Of a stretch of DNA of 64,000 bases, positions 1-7,595 are shown one piece after another. Both the position numbers and the translations under genes were made by a program. The notes under the pieces were generated by a model. That model had not been told where the DNA came from, did not search any database, and saw nothing but the letters and a program-made list of their open reading frames with translations. Where the stretch lies: NCBI RefSeq assembly GCF_017312365.1, contig NZ_BLJI01000007.1, forward strand, positions 100,275 through 164,274, read 5' to 3'. Positions within the stretch are counted from its first letter, which is position 1; each line of letters begins with the position of its first letter. The stretch comes from Chroococcus sp. FPU101 (GTDB taxonomy: Bacteria > Cyanobacteriota > Cyanobacteriia > Cyanobacteriales > Microcystaceae).

Positions 1-1374
1 AGCCAAAAAATCTGCTAGGTATTGCTGAAACGACAATTCATCATAGCAACAATTCAACTCTGCCCTTAATCGTTCAACTCTTTTTTCAATGGGAGCTTCT
101 TTTCCTTTGTCTGTCTTAGCATACACTTTAGCAAAGTAGACCGACATGGCGTGTTGAAAGACATTAACGAAGGTCAGACACTTTTCTTTTTGTTCACTAC
201 CTTCTACCATAAATTTCACTCCTCTGCGATTGTAAAGTAGCTGTTTGAATAGATATCCTTTTGAATCCTCTACAATCAATTTTTCCCAAAAATTAGACCA
301 CCAAGGGAGTCCTCGTACTAAGTTCTCAGCAATCAGTGACCGAATTGAATTAACTGTAATAAGGTTTTTTTTAGAATTAATGTGTTGATAATTGGGCTGA
401 AACTGTTGTTGAACCACTTGATAGGTGATTAAAATATCCTTATCAATATCGATTTCTTTAATACTCATCACAGTTCGTTGATGAGACATTTTATTCATTT
501 TTTCATATAACCAGACTTGACAAGCTTGATAGTAGTTATCGTCTTGTTGAACCTCATCTAAGCTGTAATAAAGTAAACCTGCCTCCTCAATGCTGCTAAC
601 ATGAAGTTGTTTGACTGCTAATTGTTGTAATCGCCATCGTCTTTGAGAGGCTTCTTCAAAATTATTAACTTCAGGAATTACCACAAGGTAACGATGGGGT
701 TTCCTTTCCTTCAAGTCTTCTGAAGGAAAATGGAGTAACCAGTAGTGACAGACAACGGGAACGAACAATAAAGCGAAAGCATATTCAGGTTTAGCTTCCA
801 GTTTCGTGACTTTCTCCAACATGGCATGACGTACTACTCCCCCTAGATACAACCAACTCGTAAATTGAAGATAATCCTGTTTGAGTTGTTGGGTATTTAT
901 CTCGCATAAATGTTGTGCAAAAGTTTGATGAGCGTACCAAAGAAGTGGTTTGTATTGATACTCCACTTCTTGACTTTCAACCGTTAGTTTTGTTTTAGCC
1001 TGATTCCCTGCTTTGTAAAACTTATTATGACGCAGGAAAATAGCACATATCCCTTCATGGATGTGGATTTTCTGTTCTAATTCCATTGCATCATTTTCTA
1101 ATCCTGCTAATTGAATTAACCCCCTATCATCGAGTTGAAAGGATTCTTGCATCAACCATGAGAGCGCAACTACATCACTCCCTGCCCAGAATAATTCAAT
1201 AGTATCGGGAGTCAACAACCATGAAAGATGTCCAGCACGATTTCGAGAATCAGGAAATTTCTGTTCTAATCGTTTTAACGTCATGTAAAGTCCCGTCATT
1301 CCTACACGGTGCATTATCGTTGTATCGGAGGCATCGAGAGACAGGGAAATTTTTGGTTGAGTAGCAACTATCAT
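1..1374 (-). CDS. cas8: Type I-B (MYXAN/Cmx) CRISPR-associated protein Cas8, C-terminus beyond window
   Basis: An open frame runs on the minus strand from an ATG at 1374 to the window edge, giving 458 residues with no stop. It starts MIVATQPKISLSLDAS and continues with HRVGMTGLYMTLKRL, a layout I associate with Cas8a1/Cmx8 of the MYXAN I-B subtype. Cas8 is the large Cascade subunit and recognises the PAM; in CASTs it also contacts the transposition machinery. The ATG overlaps the stop codon of cas6 (ATGA, 1371-1374), so the two are translationally coupled. Cas8 families diverge strongly, so the call rests partly on the adjacent, clearer Cas6. No HD-nuclease or Cas3 gene is visible, as expected for a CAST. 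Confidence 0.8.
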   Translation of the reverse strand, partial: MIVATQPKISLSLDASDTTIMHRVGMTGLYMTLKRLEQKFPDSRNRAGHLSWLLTPDTIELFWAGSDVVALSWLMQESFQLDDRGLIQLAGLENDAMELEQKIHIHEGICAIFLRHNKFYKAGNQAKTKLTVESQEVEYQYKPLLWYAHQTFAQHLCEINTQQLKQDYLQFTSWLYLGGVVRHAMLEKVTKLEAKPEYAFALLFVPVVCHYWLLHFPSEDLKERKPHRYLVVIPEVNNFEEASQRRWRLQQLAVKQLHVSSIEEAGLLYYSLDEVQQDDNYYQACQVWLYEKMNKMSHQRTVMSIKEIDIDKDILITYQVVQQQFQPNYQHINSKKNLITVNSIRSLIAENLVRGLPWWSNFWEKLIVEDSKGYLFKQLLYNRRGVKFMVEGSEQKEKCLTFVNVFQHAMSVYFAKVYAKTDKGKEAPIEKRVERLRAELNCCYDELSFQQYLADFLA

Positions 1375-2036
1375 TGCGTCTCCTCCTCTTCCTTAGTACG
1401 AGTTGCTGGAACAAACACCCCGCACATCATCTTGCGTTTCCCCCCAATTCCCCGTTCTTGCAAGATTAAAGAATCTTCTGGGTTGAGTTCACTGATTTTT
1501 ATACCAAATCCTCGTATTTTAAATTGTCTTCCTTGCTTACTAATGGTGAGTTGTCGCCGTTGGGGAGTTCCATCTTGTCGGGTAAGAAGTTCAATCTTTC
1601 CCTGTATTCCTAAATTATCCAGTTGCCGTTGAACGGCCTCAATAAAAGTAGAAGGGTTTTGAAAACCAGTAATGACGACTAATCTAGAATAAAGACTTTC
1701 CGAGGCAATCAAAGGTTGATAGTCGGGAATATTTAGTTGATAAGATTCTTGACCGATTTGAAACGTTTGAGCAGTTAAGTAAGGATATATTAAGGGAATT
1801 TGTTGATGATGAATGCGAATTATTAAACGAGATTGCTCATTGAGTTCAAGAAAATTGTTGCTAGTTGGAATTCCAGCAATAGGATGAATTCCAATAGAAT
1901 TAAGTTCATGAAGAGGTGGACAAATACGGGCTAAGGCAGCGTAGATAATATAACCATTATCAAGGGGAATCGGTGCGCCTCTAAGCTTAAAGGTTAGGTC
2001 TAAATATTCTTCACTGTTTATATGGGTAGCTATCAT
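1371..2036 (-). CDS. cas6: Type I-B (MYXAN) CRISPR-associated endoribonuclease Cas6/Cmx6
   Basis: The 221-residue protein has the recognisable Cmx6 signatures: LRGAPIPLDNGYIIYAAL near the N-terminus (about residues 18-35), GIHPIAGIP (about 48-56), LYSRLVVITGF (about 115-125) and the C-terminal block SPEDSLILQERGIGGKRKMMCGVFVP-like segment (about 182-208). The glycine-rich segment matches the RNA-binding G-loop of Cas6 enzymes. Cas6 cuts pre-crRNA within the repeat and stays in the I-B Cascade. The gene leads the cas operon here, its TGA overlapping the cas8 ATG. A divergent TniQ/TnsD-family gene starts 144 bp away, which is why I read this as part of a CAST and not a defence locus. Confidence 0.93.
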   Translation of the reverse strand: MIATHINSEEYLDLTFKLRGAPIPLDNGYIIYAALARICPPLHELNSIGIHPIAGIPTSNNFLELNEQSRLIIRIHHQQIPLIYPYLTAQTFQIGQESYQLNIPDYQPLIASESLYSRLVVITGFQNPSTFIEAVQRQLDNLGIQGKIELLTRQDGTPQRRQLTISKQGRQFKIRGFGIKISELNPEDSLILQERGIGGKRKMMCGVFVPATRTKEEEETQ

Positions 2037-2180
2037 AGATGAACAGTGTTAGAAAAATTAATAGTAAATATTAGAATAATTTGAAAGAAACAAACTATAA
2101 TAGTACACTATAACTTACTTTTAGAATTTTGCAATATCTCAAGTTAATTTTAAGAAAAATTTTAGCTTCTTTAAACATTT
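2037..2180. promoter_or_regulatory. Divergent intergenic region between cas6 and tniQ
   Basis: This very AT-rich 144-bp gap separates two divergent genes and must hold both promoters. No clear operator or array repeat is visible in it. Confidence 0.4.
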
Positions 2181-3575
2181 ATGGACATAAAGCTTACCCA
2201 AATTCAACCCTACTCTGAGGATGAGCTATGGAGTCCAGAGAAGTTTCCAATGCCTGAGCGAAGTCGCTTACATCATTTAGAACCGATTGGCATAGGAACT
2301 CCTAAAGTTGAGAGCTTGACCAGCTTTGTTACTCGTTTAGCCAACTCACACGAGGTTTTTCCCAGTATTTTATTATCGAGAGTTATCAATCCTCTCCTAC
2401 AGCAAACTTTTATTAAAAATTATACAAGTAGAGGACTAAAAACATTTTTTAATCGTTCTCATGCTTTAAATGGGTATGGAACTATAGCCACTGATTTTTC
2501 AAATGTTATTAATCAATTAACGCTTCATAATCAACTACAATTTTTAACATTAATACCCTTTTCAAATATTTTAGTCACAAAAGGTTTATTACGCCCCTAT
2601 AAAGCTTGGTGTCCAATTTGTTATCAAGAATGGAAACAAAACAAACACTTGATTTATGACCTACTACTTTGGACACTAAAAGATGTAACAGTTTGTCTGA
2701 TACATCAATATCCTCTAATACAAAATTGTCCTCATTGTTGTCGTCAAATACATTGGTTAAGTTGGAAATCGAATTTAGGCTATTGCTCATACTGCTCTCA
2801 GTGGCTAGGAATAGCTCAAAATAAAGCAATTTCTAACAATTCTCAAATAGTTAATCAGGAAAGATGGATGGTCAATGCTTTGGGAGAATTGCTCGCTAAT
2901 GCTTATCAGCTATCTTCCTTACTAACTCCAGAACATATACAAAAATCTTTTAATATTGCTGTAGAAAAATACACTGATGGTAATATAGCGGCTTTTGCAG
3001 CAATGCACCAAATTCCTAAAAATACTTGTTGGGGATGGTATACAGGTAAAAATTGTCCTTCTCTTTCTGCTCTACTACAAATTTGTTATTCTCTTCGTCT
3101 TTCTTTATCTCAATTCTTAATGCAGGATTTTCAACAAACAGCTACTACTCTTAATAAACTAACATTTGAGCGTCAATCTTCTAAAAAGGCACGATTATCG
3201 CCTCAAAACTTTAATCTAGAGCTAATTGAAAACACTTTAACTACGATTTTGTCTCAGTCCTCTGAATCATTACCAACGCTCATAGATGTTGCTAAACAAT
3301 TAAATATTAATCGACGGCTTCTCTCACGACATTTTCCTGAACTATGCCGTCAAATTGTAGATAAACGCCGTCATTATCAGCATCTTTGTCATATAGCTTC
3401 TATTGATAAATGTTGTCTTGAAATTGAAGAGGCTATTATTACACTCGGCAAATTAGGGGAATATCCAACAGAAGCTCGTGTATGTGAGCTTATTAGCAAC
3501 CCTGGATATTTTCGCTATAAGAAGGTTCGGCTGCTTTATAAGAAAGAAGTTCAATCTATTATTAGGAGCTTGTAA
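2181..3575 (+). CDS. tniQ: TniQ/TnsD-family transposon target-selection protein
   Basis: The 464-residue protein has the TniQ layout. An N-terminal segment with ESLTSFVTRLANSH (about 44-57) is followed by paired zinc-binding motifs: C144-x2-C147, C172-x2-H175, C183-x2-C186 and C202-x2-C205. TniQ joins Cascade to TnsC in RNA-guided transposition; the longer relative TnsD binds a fixed attachment site. This protein is longer than typical Cascade-associated TniQ and has helix-turn-helix-like segments near residues 270-315 and 365-400. It could therefore be the tRNA-homing TnsD instead of the RNA-guided TniQ. It is divergent from cas6-cas8. The TniQ fold is clear; the TniQ versus TnsD assignment is open. 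Confidence 0.87.
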   Translation: MDIKLTQIQPYSEDELWSPEKFPMPERSRLHHLEPIGIGTPKVESLTSFVTRLANSHEVFPSILLSRVINPLLQQTFIKNYTSRGLKTFFNRSHALNGYGTIATDFSNVINQLTLHNQLQFLTLIPFSNILVTKGLLRPYKAWCPICYQEWKQNKHLIYDLLLWTLKDVTVCLIHQYPLIQNCPHCCRQIHWLSWKSNLGYCSYCSQWLGIAQNKAISNNSQIVNQERWMVNALGELLANAYQLSSLLTPEHIQKSFNIAVEKYTDGNIAAFAAMHQIPKNTCWGWYTGKNCPSLSALLQICYSLRLSLSQFLMQDFQQTATTLNKLTFERQSSKKARLSPQNFNLELIENTLTTILSQSSESLPTLIDVAKQLNINRRLLSRHFPELCRQIVDKRRHYQHLCHIASIDKCCLEIEEAIITLGKLGEYPTEARVCELISNPGYFRYKKVRLLYKKEVQSIIRSL

Positions 3576-3830
3576 TGCCTTATCAATAAACTATTAAGAC
3601 AAATGGTTATAACTTGAGCTTTCACAAATCTAGAGTTACTCGTGTAATATTTGTACTATTAAGTTGTGTCAGGAGCCACGAGTCATTTTTTTAAAGAATA
3701 AACTTGCCATCAGCATGAATACTTTTTATTAATTATCTCATAAAATGTAGTTAATCTTTATTTCATTCGTCAAGAGAAATGATAGAATTAATACTACTAT
3801 ATTAAATAAATTAAAATAGAGGAATTTGTA
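3576..3830. promoter_or_regulatory. Intergenic region upstream of the cargo pair, with a TnsB-like motif
   Basis: This AT-rich 255-bp gap lies between tniQ and the three-Cys-motif gene. It holds the internal TnsB-like motif at 3688-3708 and presumably the promoter of the downstream gene. No ORF is supported. Confidence 0.4.
3688..3708 (+). repeat. Internal copy of the putative TnsB-binding motif
   Basis: TTTTTAAAGAATAAACTTGCC-like sequence matches the motif at 6322-6342 at 19 of 21 positions, in the same orientation. It lies 123 bp before the three-Cys-motif gene and about 2.6 kb inside the proposed transposon end. It could be an older end of the element, with the cargo pair added outside it, or an extra TnsB site. 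Confidence 0.5.
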
Positions 3831-4592
3831 ATGTCAAGCCCTCAAACTGGTATCGAATGGACAGATAAAACTTGGAATCCAACGACAGGATGCGACAAAG
3901 TTAGTACAGGTTGTAAGTATTGTTATGCGGAGGCAATTACAGAAAGATTTGCACAAACTTTTCCTCAAGGATTCAAATTAACTTTACATCATAACAGACT
4001 TAGTGAACCCAAACATTGGAAGAATCCAAGTAGAATTTTTGTTAATTCTATGAGTGATTTATTTCATGAGCAAATTCCCTTAGAGTTCATCGAAAAAGTC
4101 TTTAATGTAATACATGAAACACCTTGGCACATTTATCAAATTTTGACCAAAAGACATGAACGCTTATTGACAATTGCTCCACAACTGAAGTGGACAGATA
4201 ATATATGGATGGGGGTATCTGTCGAGAATCAAAATTATGTTTCCAGAGTGGAATCTCTTCGACAAATACCAGCTAAAATACGTTTCCTTTCTTGTGAACC
4301 TCTATTAGGCTCATTAAAATTAGACCTAACTGGTATAGACTGGGTCATTGTGGGCGGAGAATCGGGACTAAAACATCGACCACTTCAACAAGAATGGGTT
4401 GAAGATATATTGCATCAAGCTCAAGAAGCAAATGTCGCTTTCTTTTTTAAGCAATGGGGTGGCAAGCATTCTAAAGCAGGTGGTCGTCTTTTAAACGGAC
4501 AAACCTGGGATGAAATGCCTCAGTCTTGGGAAAGTCATTTACAGCAGTGGAAAGCCAATAATCTTAAGCAAAAACAACTAAGTCTTATTTAG
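3831..4592 (+). CDS. Three-Cys-motif protein, phage Gp37/Gp68 (DUF5131) family
   Basis: The 253-residue protein opens with TGIEWTDKTWNPTTGC and has cysteines at C21, C28 and C31 followed by YCYAE. Later blocks are FVNSMSDLFHE (about 67-77), YQILTKR (about 103-109), MGVSVEN, SCEPLLG and WVIVGGESG (about 172-180). This is the Gp37/Gp68 family, whose cysteine cluster resembles a radical-SAM iron-sulfur site. The biochemical activity is not established to my knowledge. These proteins commonly travel beside TcmP, and the converging next gene is exactly that. Its position inside a CAST end marks the pair as cargo, so an anti-phage or anti-plasmid role is plausible but unproven. Confidence 0.9.
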   Translation: MSSPQTGIEWTDKTWNPTTGCDKVSTGCKYCYAEAITERFAQTFPQGFKLTLHHNRLSEPKHWKNPSRIFVNSMSDLFHEQIPLEFIEKVFNVIHETPWHIYQILTKRHERLLTIAPQLKWTDNIWMGVSVENQNYVSRVESLRQIPAKIRFLSCEPLLGSLKLDLTGIDWVIVGGESGLKHRPLQQEWVEDILHQAQEANVAFFFKQWGGKHSKAGGRLLNGQTWDEMPQSWESHLQQWKANNLKQKQLSLI

Positions 4593-4628
4593 CTTATTGA
4601 TCTTTCATAAAAAGATAAAGCTATTTTT

Positions 4629-5915
4629 TCAGAAAAATCTAAGTTGTTTTGTTGATGGCTGTTTAATAATATCATTCTTCTGTAAATCTGGCTTTTTTCC
4701 ATTAAGTAGCTTGTCGTTTCTTATAACTTCAATATCTCCCTCCATCCTTAAAAAATTAATAAGTTTAACATATTGTTCTCTATTGGCAGGATTTAGCTCC
4801 ATAGTTTTCTCACATAAATTGAGAAAAGTAATTTCTTTCTGATTATAGATTAAATCTACTAATTGCTGATGAAGTTTTCTAATTGAATAATCATAATTAT
4901 TTTCTGTAATATCAAATTCTAGAAATGTCTGATTTTCTTCATAATAATCTGTTGTTCTAAAAGTATATCCGTAAATCTCAAAATAATATTGATATGATAA
5001 ATTATTATTTTGCCAAAATGAGTCTTTGATAACTTGTAATGCAGTTAAACTTTTAGATAGATGGATGAGATAGTATAAAGGTCTAGTATCTCCTTTTGGA
5101 ACCATAGAAAAAGTAAATGCTTTTTCAAACTTACCTCTTTCTCTAAAAAGTCTCATGGATTCATTTCTTAAATAACACTGTACCGATGCACTGCTTAAAT
5201 CAGTTATTTTTTTTAAATCGTAATAACTATCTGCTTCAAGAATATCATGGAATGCTTTTTGAAGTTTGGTATCTCGTTCCGTGATAAACCTAGCAATAAA
5301 ATCAATCATAAATGTATAAAGAATTTCTGATTTAGTCAAACTATGTATCTTTCTAATACTATTCATTGAGACATCAGTCCAACCACAAGGATCTAAAAGA
5401 AAAAATGAATGGCCTCTAAAATGCTCGGCTCTCAGTATGCAAAAATCAATCAATTTCTCGAACTCACCGTGAAAAAATTCACATTGTTCGGTTCTTGTTC
5501 CAAATTCATCCTTAAAAGTGTGAATTTTTTCATCACACAACTCGTCTAAACCAGCACGCGGCATAGCATAATTTTTAAGATAATCTAAATGCTCTTTTTG
5601 ATTATCTATAAATATATATTGAACATTAAGAGAATAATTTCTTTGAGATTTTTTATATCCTTCTCTAACTGCTTGTATTATTTTAACTGGAGAGCCATAC
5701 CACATATCTATCTCTTGAGAATCTTTGTATAGTCCACCTCCACAAAATCCATCTATAAATGTAAAATTAGTTACTCCATATCTACCTTTTCCATATAAAG
5801 TATGTATGAGATTGACAATATAAGTCTCTAGAATGTAGTGTTTGGCTTTAGTGTGAGGCTCGGCTTCTGGTATGACGCTGCCATCAGCACTCCAAGCAAT
5901 ATTTTGTCTTCTCAT
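4629..5915 (-). CDS. tcmP: Three-Cys-motif partner protein TcmP
   Basis: The 428-residue protein starts MRRQNIAWSADGSVIPEAEPHTKAKH and continues with TNFTFIDGFCGGGLY (about residues 51-65), then WYGSPVKII (about 72-80). This is the hallmark of the TcmP family (three-Cys-motif partner). FIDGFCGGG resembles a methyltransferase-like glycine-rich loop, and HSFFLLDPCGWTDV (about 169-182) may be a second active-site strand. The gene converges on the three-Cys-motif gene with only 36 bp between their ends, so they form a tail-to-tail pair. The molecular function is unknown. The gene is AT-rich, consistent with imported cargo. Confidence 0.9.
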   Translation of the reverse strand: MRRQNIAWSADGSVIPEAEPHTKAKHYILETYIVNLIHTLYGKGRYGVTNFTFIDGFCGGGLYKDSQEIDMWYGSPVKIIQAVREGYKKSQRNYSLNVQYIFIDNQKEHLDYLKNYAMPRAGLDELCDEKIHTFKDEFGTRTEQCEFFHGEFEKLIDFCILRAEHFRGHSFFLLDPCGWTDVSMNSIRKIHSLTKSEILYTFMIDFIARFITERDTKLQKAFHDILEADSYYDLKKITDLSSASVQCYLRNESMRLFRERGKFEKAFTFSMVPKGDTRPLYYLIHLSKSLTALQVIKDSFWQNNNLSYQYYFEIYGYTFRTTDYYEENQTFLEFDITENNYDYSIRKLHQQLVDLIYNQKEITFLNLCEKTMELNPANREQYVKLINFLRMEGDIEVIRNDKLLNGKKPDLQKNDIIKQPSTKQLRFF

Positions 5916-6428
5916 AATCTTCTTTACCAGAGTAAGATATATTAACTAGGATAAGTCTACAAAAGGTTGATAGACCTTAATTTTCACAACAGATATCTCG
6001 TTTCAATAACTGATAACATCTATTATGAGCGATTGAATTTTCTATCTTTTCTAATATTAATCCTATTCGACATTTACAAATCAAGCTTTACACATTCTTC
6101 ATTAAAAATAAACCTATCTATACTGTTCTAAGGTTGTACTCTTAAGCAAGAGGTACATTTTAGTTATATTTTTATCTCGCTACAGATTCGACAACCGAGT
6201 TTTCTAGGCTGCCTTTAAGTATGCAAGGTTTTACGTTAAGCTAAATTCACACTGCGTATTGATGAACGATAGAATCTTCACAATAGAGATAGTTAATAAT
6301 GCACATTATTTTTCTCTTAAATTTTTAAAGCATAATCTTGCCGCTACATTTTTAAGGCATTACTTTGCCGCAACGGCAAAAACAAACTTTAAATGACAGC
6401 CTATCAACAAATGTATGCTCAATATATA
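5916..6428. other. Non-coding terminal region of the CAST
   Basis: This 513-bp AT-rich stretch shows no convincing ORF. Its right third holds the repeated putative TnsB sites and the inferred terminal bases at 6407-6409. The last 19 bp before the tRNA (6410-6428) would be chromosomal, and 6410-6414 (AATGT) would be the predicted 5-bp target duplication. A single 38-nt CRISPR-repeat-like sequence at 6000-6037 has no second copy. Confidence 0.5.
6321..6409 (-). repeat. Putative Tn7-like transposon end with tandem TnsB-type motifs
   Basis: Two near-copies of a 22-bp motif stand at 6321-6342 and 6348-6369, 27 bp apart, with shared cores TTTTTAA and TTGCC. A weaker third copy overlaps about 6386-6405. 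The tip reads ACA at 6407-6409, that is TGT going inward on the minus strand, the standard Tn7-family terminus. Arrays of similar about 22-bp TnsB sites next to a TGT/ACA tip are known for Tn7-like ends. The opposite end lies outside the window and cannot be compared. Confidence 0.6.
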
Positions 6429-6502
6429 TGGACGTAACTGGATTCGAACCAGTGACCCCATCGATGTCAACGATGTACTCTAACCAACTGAGCTATACGT
6501 CC
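6429..6502 (-). tRNA. tRNA-Val (GAC anticodon)
   Basis: The minus-strand sequence folds as a cloverleaf: acceptor GGACGTA paired with TACGTCC, discriminator A at 6429, D-arm GCTC/GAGT, anticodon stem CATCG/CGATG with loop TTGACAT (anticodon GAC), and T-arm with GGTTCGAATCC. CCA is not encoded. Its 3' end faces the transposon end 19 bp away, making it the likely attachment target of the CAST. Confidence 0.97.
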
Positions 6503-6641
6503 GCACAGTCCATAATCATAGCATACTTTTTTAAATAAATACAAGATGTTTATAGATTTCATACACTTATTTCGCTTTATGGGCCGAGTTTTGCTAAAAT
6601 AACGAACTGTTAATGAGTGTAGCTACGAAGAGTAAAAATCT

Positions 6642-7145
6642 TTGAGTCAATCTATCGAAACCCTTAGTTCAGACACTTTGTCGCAGGAACTCGCTGCAAT
6701 TCAACAGACGGGTTCTAAACGCATTGCTTTACTCGGTACGCGCCATGTTCCCATTACTCATCAACAGTTAATTGAAATGATGACGTATGCTTTAGCATTG
6801 GGTGGTAACCGAGTGATGACTTCTGGTGCCACTGGAACAAATTCTGCGGTGATTAAAGGAGCAATGCGGGCTGATCCTAATCTTTTAACGGTTATCTTGC
6901 CCCAAAGCTTAGAAAGGCAACCTAGAGAATCACAAGATCAACTTAAACAAGTTATCCATCTAATTGAAAGTCCAGAAAATGATAATCTTTCTCTTGGTGA
7001 AGCAAGTTCAATTTGTAATAGGGAGATTATTTCTCGCTGTCAGCAGTTGATTTGTTTTGCGTTTCATGACAGCCATACGCTTTTGCAAACCTGTCACGAA
7101 GCAGAAGAGCAACGTAAATTAGTTACTTTATTCTACTTTGATTAA
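6642..7145 (+). CDS. DNA recombination-mediator protein A (DprA/LOG-like Rossmann fold)
   Basis: This 167-residue protein uses a TTG start. It contains KRIALLGTRHVPITHQQLIE (about 26-45) and GGNRVMTSGATGTNSAVIKGA (about 54-74), the nucleotide-binding-type loops of the DprA/SMF and lysine-decarboxylase-like superfamily. Cyanobacteria encode a short stand-alone version annotated as recombination mediator A. It lacks the extra domains of full-length DprA, so a role in loading RecA onto single-stranded DNA is only an extrapolation. The MAPEG gene starts 3 bp after its stop, suggesting a shared transcript. This is the first chromosomal gene beyond the tRNA-Val and CAST boundary. Confidence 0.8.
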   Translation: MSQSIETLSSDTLSQELAAIQQTGSKRIALLGTRHVPITHQQLIEMMTYALALGGNRVMTSGATGTNSAVIKGAMRADPNLLTVILPQSLERQPRESQDQLKQVIHLIESPENDNLSLGEASSICNREIISRCQQLICFAFHDSHTLLQTCHEAEEQRKLVTLFYFD

Positions 7146-7148
7146 TGA

Positions 7149-7556
7149 ATGAATTTATCAGTTAGTGCAATTCTGCTCTATTCTATTTTGGCGGCGTTTA
7201 TCTTGATCTATATTCCATTTATGGTCGTTGGATATGCTCGTCTTCAAGTAGGATATGATATGTCGGCTCCGCGTGAAATGTTTGATCGATTACCTGCTTA
7301 TGCCAAACGAGCAAGTTGGGCGCATCAAAATGCTTTTGAGACGTTTATGCCTTTTGCGGCATCCGCTATCTTAGCTTATGTGACAGGTGTTAATTCTAAT
7401 TTAGCAGCAGGAGCAGCGATCGCGTTTGTGGTCGCTCGTTCTCTTTATCCAGTGTTTTATATTTCTAATATCTCAATTGCTCGTTCTCTAATGTTTGGCA
7501 TCGGTTCATTGAGTACTTTTACGCTGTTTGTTTTGAGTATTCTAAAAATTCAGTAA
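7149..7556 (+). CDS. MAPEG family membrane protein
   Basis: The 135-residue protein is almost entirely hydrophobic, with about four transmembrane segments (residues 7-29, 60-80, 83-103, 110-132). The segment RASWAHQNAFETFMPFAASAILA (about 53-75) carries the conserved polar residues of MAPEG proteins, which include microsomal glutathione transferases. The substrate is unknown. It follows the DprA-like gene by 3 bp and ends before a symmetrical terminator shared with the converging sppA. A HIP1 octamer lies within the gene, marking ordinary chromosomal DNA. Confidence 0.85.
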   Translation: MNLSVSAILLYSILAAFILIYIPFMVVGYARLQVGYDMSAPREMFDRLPAYAKRASWAHQNAFETFMPFAASAILAYVTGVNSNLAAGAAIAFVVARSLYPVFYISNISIARSLMFGIGSLSTFTLFVLSILKIQ

Positions 7557-7566
7557 CTTGAAAATT

Positions 7567-7590
7567 AAAGGAGGGCTAAACCCTCCCTTA
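7567..7590. terminator. Bidirectional hairpin terminator between MAPEG gene and sppA
   Basis: GGAGGG (7570-7575) pairs with CCCTCC (7581-7586) around a CTAAA loop. It lies between two converging genes, so it can serve both. Confidence 0.6.
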
Positions 7591-7595
7591 GATTC

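Larger units (their letters stand above)
1..6409. mobile_element. Partial Tn7-like CRISPR-associated transposon (type I-B CAST), right-hand portion
   Basis: The segment contains cas8 (partial), cas6, a TniQ/TnsD-family gene, a two-gene cargo and an apparent transposon end, and it stops 19 bp from the 3' end of a tRNA-Val gene. Type I-B CASTs are known in cyanobacteria, and one branch homes through TnsD to tRNA genes. The proposed terminal bases read ACA at 6407-6409 (TGT on the minus strand), and two to three similar 21-22 bp motifs lie just inside. I saw no HIP1 octamer here, unlike the flanking chromosome. The transposition core (tnsA/B/C), cas7, cas5, the array and the other end must lie left of base 1 if the element is complete. 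The boundary is inferred, not proven. Confidence 0.72.

Noticed and set aside
1309..1632. 107-codon plus-strand frame
   Set aside because: It is antisense to cas6 and cas8 and has a low-complexity composition.
4597..4842. 81-codon plus-strand frame
   Set aside because: It lies entirely antisense to the TcmP gene, which has clear homology.
6000..6037. CRISPR-repeat-like sequence beginning GTTTCAAT and ending ATTGAA, inside the CAST end region
   Set aside because: Only one copy is visible and the spacing of a second copy could not be found, so no array can be claimed. It could be a lone degenerate repeat of the transposon; comparison with the true array outside the window would decide.
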